Notes: generated by a model from the letters alone, not told the origin. A stretch of 64,000 bases of DNA from Aotearoamyces nothofagi (GCA_015345905.1 JADDTR010000018.1:62361-126360); one strand, 5' to 3'; positions 47,548 through 59,288 are shown, counted from the stretch's first letter. A program made the numbers and translations.

Positions 47548-50500
47548 CTACAGGACCGGTGCTGGCCGTCCGGTCTCCGCGAGCCTGGCCACGTCCTCGT
47601 CGTCCTCGTCGCGGGGCGTGCCCCATCCGCCGCCCCCGGGCGTGTTGATCTGCACCCTCTCGCCCGGCTGGATGTGCATGACGGCCTTGCCGCCCAGGCT
47701 GATGCGCTCCAGCCGCCCGGTCTCGTCCCGCCGGAACATGTAGTTCTTGCCCAGCCCGCCCGGCCGGCCCCCGCGCATGCCGTACGGGTTGTACACGCGC
47801 CGCTCCGACAGGATGCTGAACCGCAGCGGCACGCGCGCCTCGATCTCCCGCACGCAGCCGTCGCCGCCGCGGAACTCGCCCCGCCCGCCGCTGCCCCTGC
47901 GGATCTCGTACCGCCGGACGAGCACCGGCGTGCGCTTCTCGATCACCTCGGGATCCGTGTTGCGCGTGTTGGTTGCGTGCACGTTGACCGCATGCGCGCC
48001 GTGCCATCCCGGCCCCGCCCCGCTGCCCCCGCCCAGCGCCTCCCCATAGTTGAAGCCGCGCGTGACGACCCCTGTGAGTGGGTCCTTGCCGCCCATGCCC
48101 CAGCCGAAGCTGTTCGCGCAGCCTTGGCTTGCTGCGCAGGCGCCAAAGGCGCGGAAGATCACGTCGGTGATGCGCTGGCTGGCGATGGTCGAGCCGCAGA
48201 TGGCCACGGTGGCCGACGGGTTGAGGATGGATCCCTTGGGCACGCGGATGTCGATGGGGTTCAGGCAGCCTTGGTTGAGTGGGATTTCGAGGTTGATGAG
48301 GCAGCGCAGAGCGTAGATGACGGCCGAGTGCGTGATGGATATGGGAGAGTTCATGTTCCCGTACGTTTGCGGGCCGGTCCCGTCGAAGTCGAAGATTGCC
48401 GTGCCTTCCTCGCCGTCGATGGTGATCTTCAGCACAACAGGTGTGCCGTCGTCGTAGTAATCGACAGCTCTCAGCGGCCGTCCTTGCAGTCGTCGCGATG
48501 TATCCCTAAGGAAGCCTTTGATTGCTACCTCAGCGTTCGCCTGGATGGCTCTCATGTACATATGTACCACTGGCATGCCGTATTCACTGCTCAGCTGCTG
48601 TAGTAGGTTGATACCTCGTTGATTTGCTGACACTTGAGCCTTCAGGTCTGAGATGTTATCGTTGATTCGACGTGTGGCACTGCATCCTGGGTATTCAGCC
48701 ACCTTGTTGAAGACATCCCTGATCTCCTGTTCCATGAAGTCTAGTGCTTTGGTTAGTGGTGTAAGTGATATATACAATGCTCCTGAGAACTCACCTCCAT
48801 TACTAATAATCTTCAAAGACTTGATCGAGACACCTTCTTCCCATAAGTTCTTGGAGTCTGGTACCATGCTCGTGATACCAATGCCTCCGATATCTGTATG
48901 GTGACCTCGAGAAGCCACATAAAAGATGATCTTGTTGTCAACAAACACTGGCGTAATGACAGTAAGATCTGGCAAATGCGTGCCGCCAGCTTCAGGATGG
49001 TTCGTCAGCAACACGTCTCCAGGTTGAAGTTTCCCAGCCCACAGCTTGTGCTGATATTGGATTGCAAACTGCATGCTTCCCAGGTGAACTGGGATATGAG
49101 GTGCGTTAGCAACCAACGCTCCATCCGGCGAGAAAATCGCACAGGAGAAATCGAGTCTCTCTTTGATACTTGTGCTGATTGACGTTCTCTGAAGAGTATT
49201 TCCCATCTGCTCTGCGATGTTCATAAAACGATGAGCAAAGACAGAGAGTTGTACTGGGTTTACTTCTTCGGTCGAAAGAACCTTCTGATACGTTCCGGTT
49301 TGTAGTCTGTCGATTATGATGTGGCTTCTGGTGATATAGGAGCTGAAATCGGGCTCGATCATGATTGTTTGTGTGTTGTCAATGATCAGTGAAGGCCCCT
49401 ATTGGCTATGTCAGCGAATATTGTCATGACACGAAGTGATGAAACGGGCTTACTTGAATCTGGGAGCCAACTGGGATGCTAGCTAGCTGGTATACCGGAA
49501 TCTCTTGCCAACTATCATTAACATAAACACGCTGTGTAGATGTCGATGATGGCTTCAGATTACCACGCTTTGCAGCCTCAAGCTCTGCAAATGGCGATGT
49601 TAATACAGTTGCTGATCCTGCTTTCCCCGTACCTCGGACTCTGATGCTGTCAACAACGATATCTCGAGCCAGTGAGAATGCAAACTCGCGAAGATGCTGC
49701 TTGATGAATGAGGCTCCATAATCACCATCCAATGGTTCTTCTACTGAAAGGTTTGTATCCGTGCCCTTATAGCGTAGGTCAAGATATGTTTCAAATACAA
49801 TCGAACCATCACTGACGTCTTGGGACAGGAGCTCGGCCTTGACTTTGGCTTTCAGTATATCGATCCTCTCCTTAAGCTGAGGAAGCACACTCATCGAAAA
49901 TACATATGTCGATGACTCCGAGGCTTCCGAGACCAGTTCGGCTAGAGAGATACCGTAGGCCGATAGTAGGGAAGAGTACTTGTGAATCAGGATTCTCTGG
50001 ATTCCGAGACTAGACGCAATTGCGCAACAGTGTTCTGTAGTCTTGTCAGTTTATGATAGGCTTGATATGTTGACTCCACTTACGGCCACCAGCGCCTCCA
50101 AAGCTGACAAGATTATGATCCGAAGAGGCAAAACCTCTAGCTTCTGTGACGTTCCTTATAGGCCTACTCATACTTTCATTGGCAATTTTTATGAATCCCA
50201 AAGCTACCTCTTCAGGAGTAAAGTTGGTTTTTGACTGTTCATTGACTTCAGCCGTGAGCTCTTGGAATTTAAGAGCTACAATTTCGATATCAAGAGGCTC
50301 GTCGGCCCCCTTTCCAAATATCGAAGGAAACGACGAGGTAACTAGACGCCCAAGGAAGAGATTCGCGTCGGTGATCGTCAACGGGCCGCCTTTCCGGTAA
50401 CAAGCAGGTCCTGGGTGCGCACCTGCACTCTCAGGCCCTACAACCAGGAGTCCGTTCCGTGCGAAGAGAATAGACCCGCCACCCGCAGCGACGGTGGCAA

Positions 50501-51720
50501 TATCTAACATTGGTGTCGCGATTGTACGGCCAGCAATGCTGGCATGTTGGATGTGCTCAAATTTACCATCGTACCGCGAAATATCGGTACTTGTGCCTCC
50601 CATATCAAACCCAATGACAGCGGATCCTTCAGAAGCGTCGTAACAGGAGCGGGCGATTCCTACTACTCCTCCTGCCGGGCCACTCAGGAGGGCGGAATTG
50701 CCACTGAATTTTTCGGCCTGTTTCAATCCGCCGTCTGAACACATGAAATCGACACGTTTAGGCCGGATCGAGAAGCCGGACAAGAAGCCGTCTACATATC
50801 TCCTGACGATGGGCGACAGATAGGCTTCTGAACAGACCGAAGTTGCCCGTCGTAGAAGTTTGATATGTGAACTCTGGTCAGATGATATGGCAATTGACTC
50901 AAAGCCCTCTTCATGCGCTAACGAAGCAACAAGTGTTTCATGGTCTGGTTGTCAGCAATTTCTCTAATAATGGAGTGTTGATGCTGAGTTTTACCTGGAA
51001 ATACATGAGAATGCATAAGTGCAACTGCCACGGATGTAAACCCTTCTTGTCGCAATTTCCGGAGAGACTTCCTCGTCGATTCGATATCCAACCTATCGAT
51101 GATCCTAATCACCTCTCCACTCGAAGTCTGCACGAGGTTGTCGTCGACACCCTCAATGTGAGCTTTAGGATACGGGTTCAAATCATAGTCCTCGATCGTG
51201 ACCCTCTCGTCAACTTCGACTACTTTTGCGAACAATACTTCGGCTTTCCGAATGTTGAGATCGAACAACCGCGGCCTTGACTGATCTCCAATCTCGCAAA
51301 CATCCTTCATGCCTTTAGTTGTTAGCAGAGCAAACCTTTCGCCTTTCTTTTCAAGGAGGGCGTTTGTTGCGACCGTGGTTCCAATACGACATGATTCTAT
51401 TTAATATATGTTAGCTAAAAGCCAACTGTAGGAATTGATACGAGAATAGTTACCTATTCTAGAACCGTCAAGCTTTTCTCCTTTGGGGATTTTCCGCCCT
51501 TCAACGATCTCCAGTGCTCGACGGATAGCCTCCGTTGGTGCATCTGCGTAGTTTTGAGGATCAACAGACAATAATTTGAACACCAAATATTCTCGATCTG
51601 GTATTTGGACGATCACATCGCAGAACGTGCCACCGCGGTCTTCATTGGAAATGCCATCAGCTATCTGTATTTTACCTGTTTCAAAACTCAATATGAGCAC
51701 TTACCGATTGAAATTCTCAT
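47548..51720 (-). CDS. OXP1: ATP-dependent 5-oxoprolinase (HyuA-HyuB fused), C-terminal part of a likely hydrolase fusion
   Basis: Hydrolyses 5-oxo-L-proline to glutamate with ATP in the gamma-glutamyl cycle. From the ATG at 51720 the exons are 51720-51705, 51639-51454, 51396-50995, 50944-50084, 50034-49454, 49398-48795 and 48740-47548: 1280 residues, matching the family. The HyuA half starts MRISIDRGGTFCDV, formed across the first splice site, with VATNALLEKKGERFALLTTKG, SLAHEEGFESIAISSD, FDMGGTSTDISRYDG and GPESAGAHPGPACYRKGGPLT. The HyuB half has FANRF-like AHRFMNIAEQMGNTLQRTSISTSIKERLDFSCAIF, LTNHPEAGGTHLPDLTVI and GGRPGGLGKNYM. The intron 48794-48741 is 54 bp and stop-free. The 3' third is markedly GC-richer than the rest. 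The reading frame continues upstream without a stop into the alpha/beta-hydrolase. Confidence 0.93.
48741..48794 (-). other. 54-bp stop-free intron in the oxoprolinase gene
   Basis: Starts GTGAGT, contains the branch-like ACTAACC and ends CTAG. Removal joins ISNG to DFMEQEIRDVF, restoring the conserved helix before YPGCSATR. Since it is a multiple of three without a stop, retention would only insert 18 residues. Confidence 0.78.
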
Positions 51721-53095
51721 ATCAGGGTGTTTCTTGGTTTCCTCGCCCAGTCCATTAGATAATCGGCTGGTACAGTTCTCGAAGAAAGAGCTGTGATCTG
51801 TCAAGAACCTTCGAATGGTCTTCAATACTAGCTCGTTCTTCTCTAAGTGGACACTATGATTTGCATCCGGAACAATCACGAGCTCTGAATTAGGTATGCT
51901 CTCTTTCATCAATATGGATTGATCTACGAACGCGTCAGGTGATGATCAGGATTTTTGATCGAAGAAATCATTACATACCCATAGGGCAAATCCAGTCATG
52001 TTCGCCTACAATGATTAGAGTAGGTACCTGGATATCCCCTAACTTAGATCGATAGTCAAAATATTTCTCTGACTTGGAGTAAAGGTCGTCTATAGCAAGT
52101 CAGAAAATGATTTCTCTCAGATATTGCATTGCGTAGTACTTACTGTGTGACTTTGCCCGAAAAATAGTCTCGCGGTTACGTTTTAATGCAGCATCTGCAT
52201 TGTATGTTTCTGTATATAGTGGCCCAAGAGCAAACATGACAAGTTGGAACTCGTTATCATCTTTGAAGGCACCAAATACACCGTTGACTAGCATCTCTCT
52301 CGAGGCACAAGGGGCTTTAGCCAATCTTTTCTCAAGGGACGCAAGAGCTCCGACCTCATCTACAAACATGTAAATATTAGTAGATTACGATAAAACTATA
52401 CCGAAGAGGTAGACAACAGTGACAGGGCAAATGGTTAAACTGCGGCCCGCTGTAAATGAGCAGAAACCTTACATCGTCATTTTCAATGGACTGACTGAAA
52501 AGGCGCTTCTATTCATTTACAGACTGTGGCTCGGAGTGTCCGATCACTTGCAACAACCCACTTCAGGATCTTCGCTGGAGAGCACGTACGGTGATATGAT
52601 GGAGCAGTTCCCCTGAGGATCACGTGAGAGACAGATTCCGGATATTCGATTGCGTATTGCTGAGCAAGATAGCCACCGAAGCTTCCACCTAGGATGATTA
52701 TCTTGCGATCTTTGCCAACAAAATGTAGACGCAGAGCCTCAATGTCATCGACCAGCTGTCTAAACGTGAAGGGTCCTGTGAATGAGCTCTTGCCGTGACC
52801 TCGAAAGTCGAACGACAGAACTCTATAGCCATTGCTGCTCAGCGACGAATACGCCTTGAAATCCGAAGCATGGTCACCTAGAACACGTTAACAATTAAGA
52901 GAATGAAAATTTGGATGACTCAGTGGAATCATGCATACCAAAACCTCTTCCGCCGTGCAAAGTAATTATTAGAGGTGCGTCCCGTGGTCCTGCGATACGG
53001 TAGTATAGGGCAGCACCGTTGATATCGACTTGGGATTCCATGCTTCTCAGCTCTGGCCTTGCGTCCTCTGATCCCGTTGATGGGACATAAGACAT
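51688..53095 (-). CDS. Alpha/beta-hydrolase (prolyl-aminopeptidase-like), in frame with 5-oxoprolinase
   Basis: Exons 53095-52939, 52877-52590, 52359-52144, 52089-51979 and 51923 onward. Oxyanion motif HGGRG (residues 47-51), nucleophile Ser118 in GGSFGGYLAQQ, Asp252 in VGEHDWICP and His280 in DANHSVHLEKNE form a complete triad. The HGGxG and GGSFGG motifs resemble the S33 prolyl-aminopeptidase-like group; the substrate is unknown. The protein continues as FENCTSRLSNGLGEETKKHP and directly into the oxoprolinase start MRISI at residue 326, with no stop between. If the next intron (51704-51640) is removed the product is a 1605-residue fusion. If it is retained, translation ends at 51688 after GKCSY, giving a hydrolase of about 335 residues. 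A later start at residue 19 (MESQV) is possible. Confidence 0.85.
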
Positions 53096-53770
53096 CTGAC
53101 AGGGGCGACTGTTCTCGAGCAGCCTTGAACCTATCCGCAGGGAGGAATTCGCCTCATAAGGAGGCGGCCAACTCGCTCACGATGGCTAAATCTTCATCGG
53201 ATCCATCGCCTGTTACGAAGCAGTGCACGGTGACTGTGACTCCACTCTATCGCAACCCTATCTTATAACAATCATTCCCTGGATAGTTAGTGTCGCTGTA
53301 AAATGCCGGCATACCTCTTTGTCTTCGCCGTCGCTGGCCTTTGCCGCGGGCCGCTGCCGTCGGCGACATGCCGCCCAAAATAGCTGCATCCGGAGATTAT
53401 CAAGACGTCCTCCGCCAAAGCCCAGCAAAGACAGTTATTCGCCATAATCCACAAATATGGTGTTTTGGAATATTCTGGGGACCTGTCTTCGCCTCGGTCG
53501 CAATTGAACGGCCTTCGACAAAGCCGCAAAGCCCCATTATCTTGCATCGTCGCTCTGGAGGAGTCTATCTTGTCGGACCTAAGCCGCTCTGGGGGATACC
53601 CCAACATCCCGACAATTGCCACAGTCGGTCCTAGCAGGAAACGCAATATGCCCTTCGAGATCCCGGATTGTTCATAAAAGCACCGCTGCAGCACGGTGTG
53701 AGATCAGCATGCTTGGTTTTCGCTTTGGGAACCTTCACTCGATCTCGACATGAACGTGATCAGGTCCACG
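53096..53770. promoter_or_regulatory. Shared divergent promoter, hydrolase-oxoprolinase / DAL5-type transporter, with HGATAR motifs
   Basis: 675 bp between divergent starts. Five HGATAR motifs (the AreA/GATA nitrogen-regulator consensus) occur, all as minus-strand matches: 53247-53252, 53258-53263, 53398-53403, 53537-53542 and 53567-53572. About two would be expected by chance at even base composition. Open frames inside lack motifs and are not called. Confidence 0.45.
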
Positions 53771-55671
53771 ATGAGTCTTTCCAGCGACCTCAAACCCGCT
53801 CCCTCGGCCCCGGCGCCAGAGAAGCCCCGGTGGTTCCACTGGCACGAGCCCGGAACGTCGAAGAAGGAGAAGCTCTTAATTGCCAAGCTGGATTGGTTTA
53901 TCCTCAGTTATGGCTGTCTCGTAAGCAAATACCCTCTTGAATAGTTTTAAGGGGGGACAAAAACAAACTGAAGAAATCTCGATCCACAGAGTTACTTTAA
54001 TAAATACTTAGACCAGACAAACGTCTCCAACGCTTAGTAAGTTGATCCTATTAGCAGAATTTTATATTTCGCCATTTACTGACAAGGGCCAAAGCGTTTC
54101 TGGAATGAGCTCAGATCTGGGCTTTGGGGCTAAAAATGAATTGAGCTGGATGAATACATAGTATGGGTTTTCCTTCTGCCCCCCTTAATTCTTGTCGCTG
54201 ACACGCGACAGCTTCAACATTGGTGTCATTATCGGGGCCCCTATTTCCAACCTTATCATTACTGTTGTTCCTCCAAGAATTTGGCTCCCGTCATGCATGC
54301 TCTCATGGTCCTTCTTTGTTTTATTTCTCTATAAATGCAACACCGCTCCGCAATTCTACGCGTTGCGCTTCTGTAAGAATTATAGCGCCCCTGCCCCAAA
54401 TCATCCCCTACTGACAGGCCCAGGCATTGGCTTCTTTGAATCTGCTGCTTTCCCAGGAATACACTATGTTCTGGGATCGTGGTACCGCAAATCCGAGCTG
54501 GCCCGGCGAAGCTCCTTGTTCGTCATCTCGGGAGTCCTTGGCCAGATGTTCTCTGGCTATTTGCAAGCTGCACTCTACAAGGGCATGGAAGGCAAGTCTG
54601 GACTAGCTTCCTGGCGCTGGCTGTTTATCTTTGACTTTTTATTGGCCGTTCCTATCTGCATTTACGGATTTGTGAGTTTGTATTGATCACGACTACTTCA
54701 TACCCAGTTCTGACGGTCTTATAGCTCTGCTTCCCCGATACACCTCATACTACCAAGGCCTGGTATTTAAATGAATGGGAGCGAAACAGAGCCATAGAGC
54801 GTATCGAGGAAGAAGGTAGAGCTCCTATTGGCAAGATGGACTGGACCGTCCTTAAACGGATCCTGCGCTCATGGCAGTTCTACACGTTTACCCTCGCGTA
54901 AGTATTCATACAGATTGATTTTTCTTGCCCAATACTAACGAGATACTAGATGGGTCTTCTGGAGTTTGACAGCAGGCTCCTACATTATGCAATTCTTCAC
55001 GCTCTGGCTTAAAGCCGAGAAGACGTTCTCCGTCGTTGAAATCAACAATATTCCAACGTCTATCGGAGCCGTCAACTTCTTCTTCATGATTGGCTCAGGC
55101 TACGCCTCTGATATGATAGGTAGCCGAGCTCCCGTCGCCTTTGGCGTGGGCTGTCTCCTCACTTTCTGCTATATCATCCTTACCGTTTGGAATGTCCCAA
55201 GGGGATTGAAGATGGCAGCTTACATCATGGAAGGCTGCTACGGCTGCTTCTCTCCTCTGATTGCCGGATGGGTCAACACCCTGTGCGGAGGAGACCAGCA
55301 TCTGCGCGCGTTTACACTTGCTTGGATTGTGTCGTTCGGAAGGTACGTTTCCCAATCCCTCTCCTCGAGCCCGAATTTCAACGCAACTGACCCCTCCTTC
55401 CAGCGCTTGTGTGACGCCTTTCCAGCAATACATGTTCCCATCCAGCGAGGCGCCGGCTTACAAGAGCACCCACGGCTACGCCGCCTCGTTGGTCTTCGTG
55501 GTCGCTCTAACCCTGATGTGTAGCTTTGGCATAGGCTTCATGGAGAGACGATATAACAAGAGGGCTCCAGAAGTGGCCGGAAAGGAGGTACTCAGCGATG
55601 TGGCGGTGGGGGATTATGGATCGTCACCAAAAGTAGACCAGGGTGTTGTTTTGCCACAGCAGAAGACCTAG
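53771..55671 (+). CDS. MFS transporter, anion:cation symporter family (DAL5/allantoate-permease-like)
   Basis: Exons 53771-53920, 53990-54036, 54095-54160, 54212-54372, 54418-54671, 54725-54897, 54950-55342 and 55404-55671 give 503 residues with all phases consistent. Family signatures are EKLLIAKLDWFILSYGCLSYFNKYLDQTNVSNAYVSGM with the DQTN block, SYFNIGVIIGAP-like second helix, FESAAFPGIHYVLGSWY, SWRWLFIFDFLLAVPICIYGFLCFPDTP, and the C-terminal helices ending FGIGFMERRYNKR. DAL5-family members import allantoate, ureidosuccinate, pantothenate, biotin or dipeptides. The shared promoter with the hydrolase-oxoprolinase gene suggests a small nitrogenous acid, possibly pyroglutamyl or dipeptide-like, but this is inference. 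An in-frame ATG at 53750 adds seven residues. Confidence 0.9.
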
Positions 55672-56118
55672 GTCATTTAGTTGCATTGCTATAGATATGG
55701 TCGCCTTCATTAAATCTTTAAAAGCAATACAGATTCATTGGATTACTTCAAAACGCTCCTGCAGGAAGACGTAAAAAATGATCGAATACGATGAAATCGG
55801 CATTTTATAAGAGTAGAGGTTATATTTCTTAAGATATTTAAATCTCTATATATGATATTACTAATCTGCCAAAAATAAATATATTGTAGAAATATTATAT
55901 ATGGTTGCTTTGGAACTTTCCTAAGCTAGCTGGAGACTCCTGTGTCCATTTCTAATTCAATATACATAGTTACTGGAGCATAACGGCGGAAAGTACCAAA
56001 AAGAAGAGTGATATCAACGATGAGCTGTGGTTGATGAAAGACTGGGAATCTATAATTATGATATATAATACATATGGTCTATTGATGCGAGGATAGTAAA
56101 AGCTACAGGCCTTTCTAC
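55672..56118. other. Convergent intergenic region transporter / lipoate ligase
   Basis: 447 bp, AT-rich, presumably 3' UTRs. Nothing else recognised. Confidence 0.55.
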
Positions 56119-57481
56119 TCATACATTCTGGTTGTGTCTTGGGAACAATGTGCTGAGCCATGAGGACAGAGCACGTTTGCTGGCGGACTCAGGAAGAAGA
56201 TCCTGCCAGTCCTCGATCGTATGCAGTTGCTGATCAAGCAGCATTGTCCATTTATTATGTAAAGGGCCGGTCTCCCCAATCTTGTCAGGCGTCTCGCAAT
56301 AGCCTATGTTCGCTTCTGTGACTGCTCCGTTTCGGGCTGTAAAGCTTATTGATACCTGTAATTGAGGTCTGAATCAGCGCGTGTAATATACGGTGCATAT
56401 GTGGTCCAACGCACATCTTCGGGGATGGATGCTGGCAATCCAGGCCTATCCCGAGAATCTTCCTCGGTCATCTGGCTCGAGAATGCGAATTGCGGCGTCT
56501 GCAGATAAATCCAGTCCAAAGACTATGTTGACGGTCAACGATTTCAGCTACATTAATCTGTCATGTGGGTCTTACCCTTAGTTCCCTAAGCCCTTTGGCA
56601 ATTTCTGGGGCATCAGCCTCTTCTCCAGTCAAGATCACCGGCTTGCCAGAGCCATGCATCTTTCCAAATTCGGCAACAACAGCATCTTCAAAGGCATCGT
56701 TAGGCACATTGACATTTGTTATAGGCGAGCTTACACTATCTACGCCACGGGCCTTAATAAAAGGCTTTGCAGGTGATCGAAGATATTGCGAGATGATTTT
56801 GAGGTTGGGCGAGGAAAGGAGACATGTGCCGTGATGCAGAGACCTCAATCTAGTGAGCTTATATGCTGACCCCGAGATTTTCAGTGGCCGACTACAGGAT
56901 GCTAAAGTGTTGTCTGGACCTTCTGATCTTGACTGCTTGCCCACCTCGGCGCTCGTATCAAGCACTATATCATGTCGTTCGTTGACCTTTGCTCTCTTTA
57001 CCCCAAGCTGATGAAGAGCTCGAACAACCATCTCTGCATATCTATCTCTATCAAACGATGCCGTAGGGCATATGACGCTATAGTTGACGTTTCCTTCGTC
57101 GTGAAAGACTGTACCACCGCCAGATCGCCGCCGCACTAGATCAACATTCTGTAAACCTGTCTTGCTTGGTCGGCCAGCCGGTCTGTTGAGTAAGCCAAGA
57201 TTGACTTCGACCCAGGGATTCTGATTGCGTCCAAGCACTATGCAAGGTTTATTCGTATATAGAAACAGTATGGTGGAATCAGGGGGGCTCTTCTGAAGCA
57301 GGAAATGCTCAATGGACAGGTTGACATAGGGGTCGAGGGATCGAGAGATGTAGACCTGCGACCTTCGTGATGGATCTGTTGCAATGCGCGGAAAGCTGGA
57401 GTATTGACGTGAGCAAAAAAGACTCGAGTTCGAGCCCGACCGGGCCCGTAAAAGCGCTGTTAACCCTCTTGAAGGTGCCAT
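56119..57481 (-). CDS. Mitochondrial lipoate-protein ligase A (LplA/Aim22-like)
   Basis: Transfers lipoate or octanoate to lysines of mitochondrial enzyme complexes. Exons 57481-56576, 56522-56415 and 56355-56119 give 416 residues. The N-terminus (MAPSRGLTALLRARSGSNSS) is basic and acidic-free, as in a mitochondrial presequence. Family motifs are PYVNLSIEHFLL, PCIVLGRNQNPWVEVN, VRRRSGGGTVFHDEGNVNYS (lipoyl-AMP site), KVNERHDIVLD and KISGSAYKLTRLRSLHHGTCLL with the catalytic Lys. The second and third exons supply LDWIYLQTPQFAFSS and the C-terminal accessory domain, ending FPRHNQNV. It shares a 539 bp promoter region with chorismate synthase and sits inside the oxoproline/glutathione neighbourhood without an obvious functional link. 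Confidence 0.91.
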
Positions 57482-58020
57482 CTCGAATGGTTAGTTACGA
57501 GGCCATCATGGTTTTCCAGATCGCCATTGCGCCGTTGAGCCGCGACGCGGAGAGGCGGGTACAAGGCCATGTAAACGTGAGCTGGAGCCGGGTTTATACG
57601 TCAGGGGCGCTAATGAGTTAGTTGCAGTTCTTAACGAGAGAATTGAAGCCTGAGGCTCGAGTCACGGGGCATCTTCCTTTTCTTGCCAAGACCACTTTCT
57701 CTTTCGTAGGCGTGGTTCACGCTCACATTTGGCCTTGCATGTGACCTCATGTGATCTCAGCACCACTTGCCAACTTGAGGTACTTCTCCGCGCATAGATA
57801 GCACGTGCAGCAGCTCTCGGTCAAATCGGTTCTGCCCTGGCAGCCTGAGTGCACAGTCGTGACAGTACACTAACTCACTAACCCACAAGCGACCCCGGCG
57901 CATAAACGGAGTTTAAGTATGCAGGGATCTTGAGATTTTTCCGACGCTCGCCTCAGAGTCATCCTATAACTTTCTATAAACTTGCAAGCAATTGAACATC
58001 TTTGATTGCATTGATTCAAC
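57482..58020. promoter_or_regulatory. Divergent promoter region lipoate ligase / chorismate synthase
   Basis: 539 bp between divergent starts; no repeat or TATA box stands out and no gene is supported. Confidence 0.5.
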
Positions 58021-59288
58021 ATGTCGACCTTCGGAGAGTACTTCAGAGTTACTACGTAAGCCACCCAACCCATACATTATCAAGGAAAGAACCCCTCATT
58101 AACTGTTATAGCTATGGCGAGTCGCACTGCCGCTCGGTGGGGTGTATCGTCGACGGCTGCCCTCCTGGCATGGAGCTCACAGAGGCCGATATCCAACCAC
58201 AGATGACCCGTAGAAGACCTGGGCAGAGTGCTTTGTCGACACCGCGAAACGAGAAAGATAGAGTTGAGATTCAGTCTGGTACTGAATTCGGAATCACGCT
58301 GGGTACGCCAATTGGGATGCTTGTAAAGAACGAGGACCAGAGGCCAAAGGACTACGGTAATTCCACGATGGATCTTTACCCAAGACCGAGTCACGCCGAT
58401 TGGACATATCTTGAGAAGTACGGCGTAAAGGCCAGCAGTGGTGGTGGACGCAGTAGCGCAAGAGAGACAATTGGCCGAGTCGCTGCTGGTGCTATCGCAG
58501 AGAAGTACCTCAAGTTATCCTATGGCATTGAGATCACAGCCTTCGTAACTTCTGTCGGCAGCATTCACATGTTTCCACCGACCGCAACACATCCGACTCC
58601 TTCAACAAACCCTGCCTTCCTGAAACTTCTCGAGACCATCGACAGAAAAACAGTAGACGAATTCATTCCTGTGAGGTGTCCTGACCAAGAGGCGGCAGAT
58701 AAGATGCAGGCTTGTATAGAGGATTATCGCGACCACCATGACAGCATAGGCGGAACCGTCACATGTGTCATCAAAAACGTCCCTAGTGGTCTTGGTGAGC
58801 CTGCTTTCGATAAGATGGAAGCAACGCTCGCACACGCAATGCTCAGCATCCCAGCTACAAAGGGGTTTGAGATCGGGTCCGGGTTTGGAGGTTGTGAGGT
58901 CCCAGGGTCTATCCACAATGACGCTTTTGTAAAATCAACCGAAGTGCAGCCTTTGGGGACGGGAGCATCAAATAATGGCATTCCAAGACCGTCGCTCACC
59001 ACCAGGACGAACAATTCGGGTGGTGTCCAAGGAGGCATCACAAATGGCGCGCCCATCTACTTTCGCGTAGCTTTCAAGTCTCCGGCGACAATCGGACAGG
59101 CCCAACAAACTGTAACCTACAATGGTGATGATGATGGTGTACTAGAAGCCAAGGGACGACATGATCCCTGCGTTGTGCCGAGAGCGGTTCCAATTGTTGA
59201 GGCCATGGCAGCCTTAGTTGTTATTGATGCGTTGATGGCACAGCAAGCAAGGCAAACTGCCAAGAGTCTGCTGCCACCTCTTAAATAG
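58021..59288 (+). CDS. ARO2: Chorismate synthase
   Basis: Catalyses the last shikimate-pathway step, 5-enolpyruvylshikimate-3-phosphate to chorismate, using reduced FMN. A short first exon, 58021-58055 ([12 protein letters not shown]), joins 58112-59288, giving 403 residues. The three family signatures are present: [38 protein letters not shown] and [47 protein letters not shown] lines the active site. An internal YxGDDDG-type segment corresponds to the fungal bifunctional type that reduces its own flavin with NADPH; that activity is inferred from the family. Confidence 0.96.

Noticed and set aside
52419-52616. Plus-strand ORF overlapping the hydrolase second intron and exon
   Set aside because: Antisense shadow; the minus strand carries the conserved hydrolase sequence.
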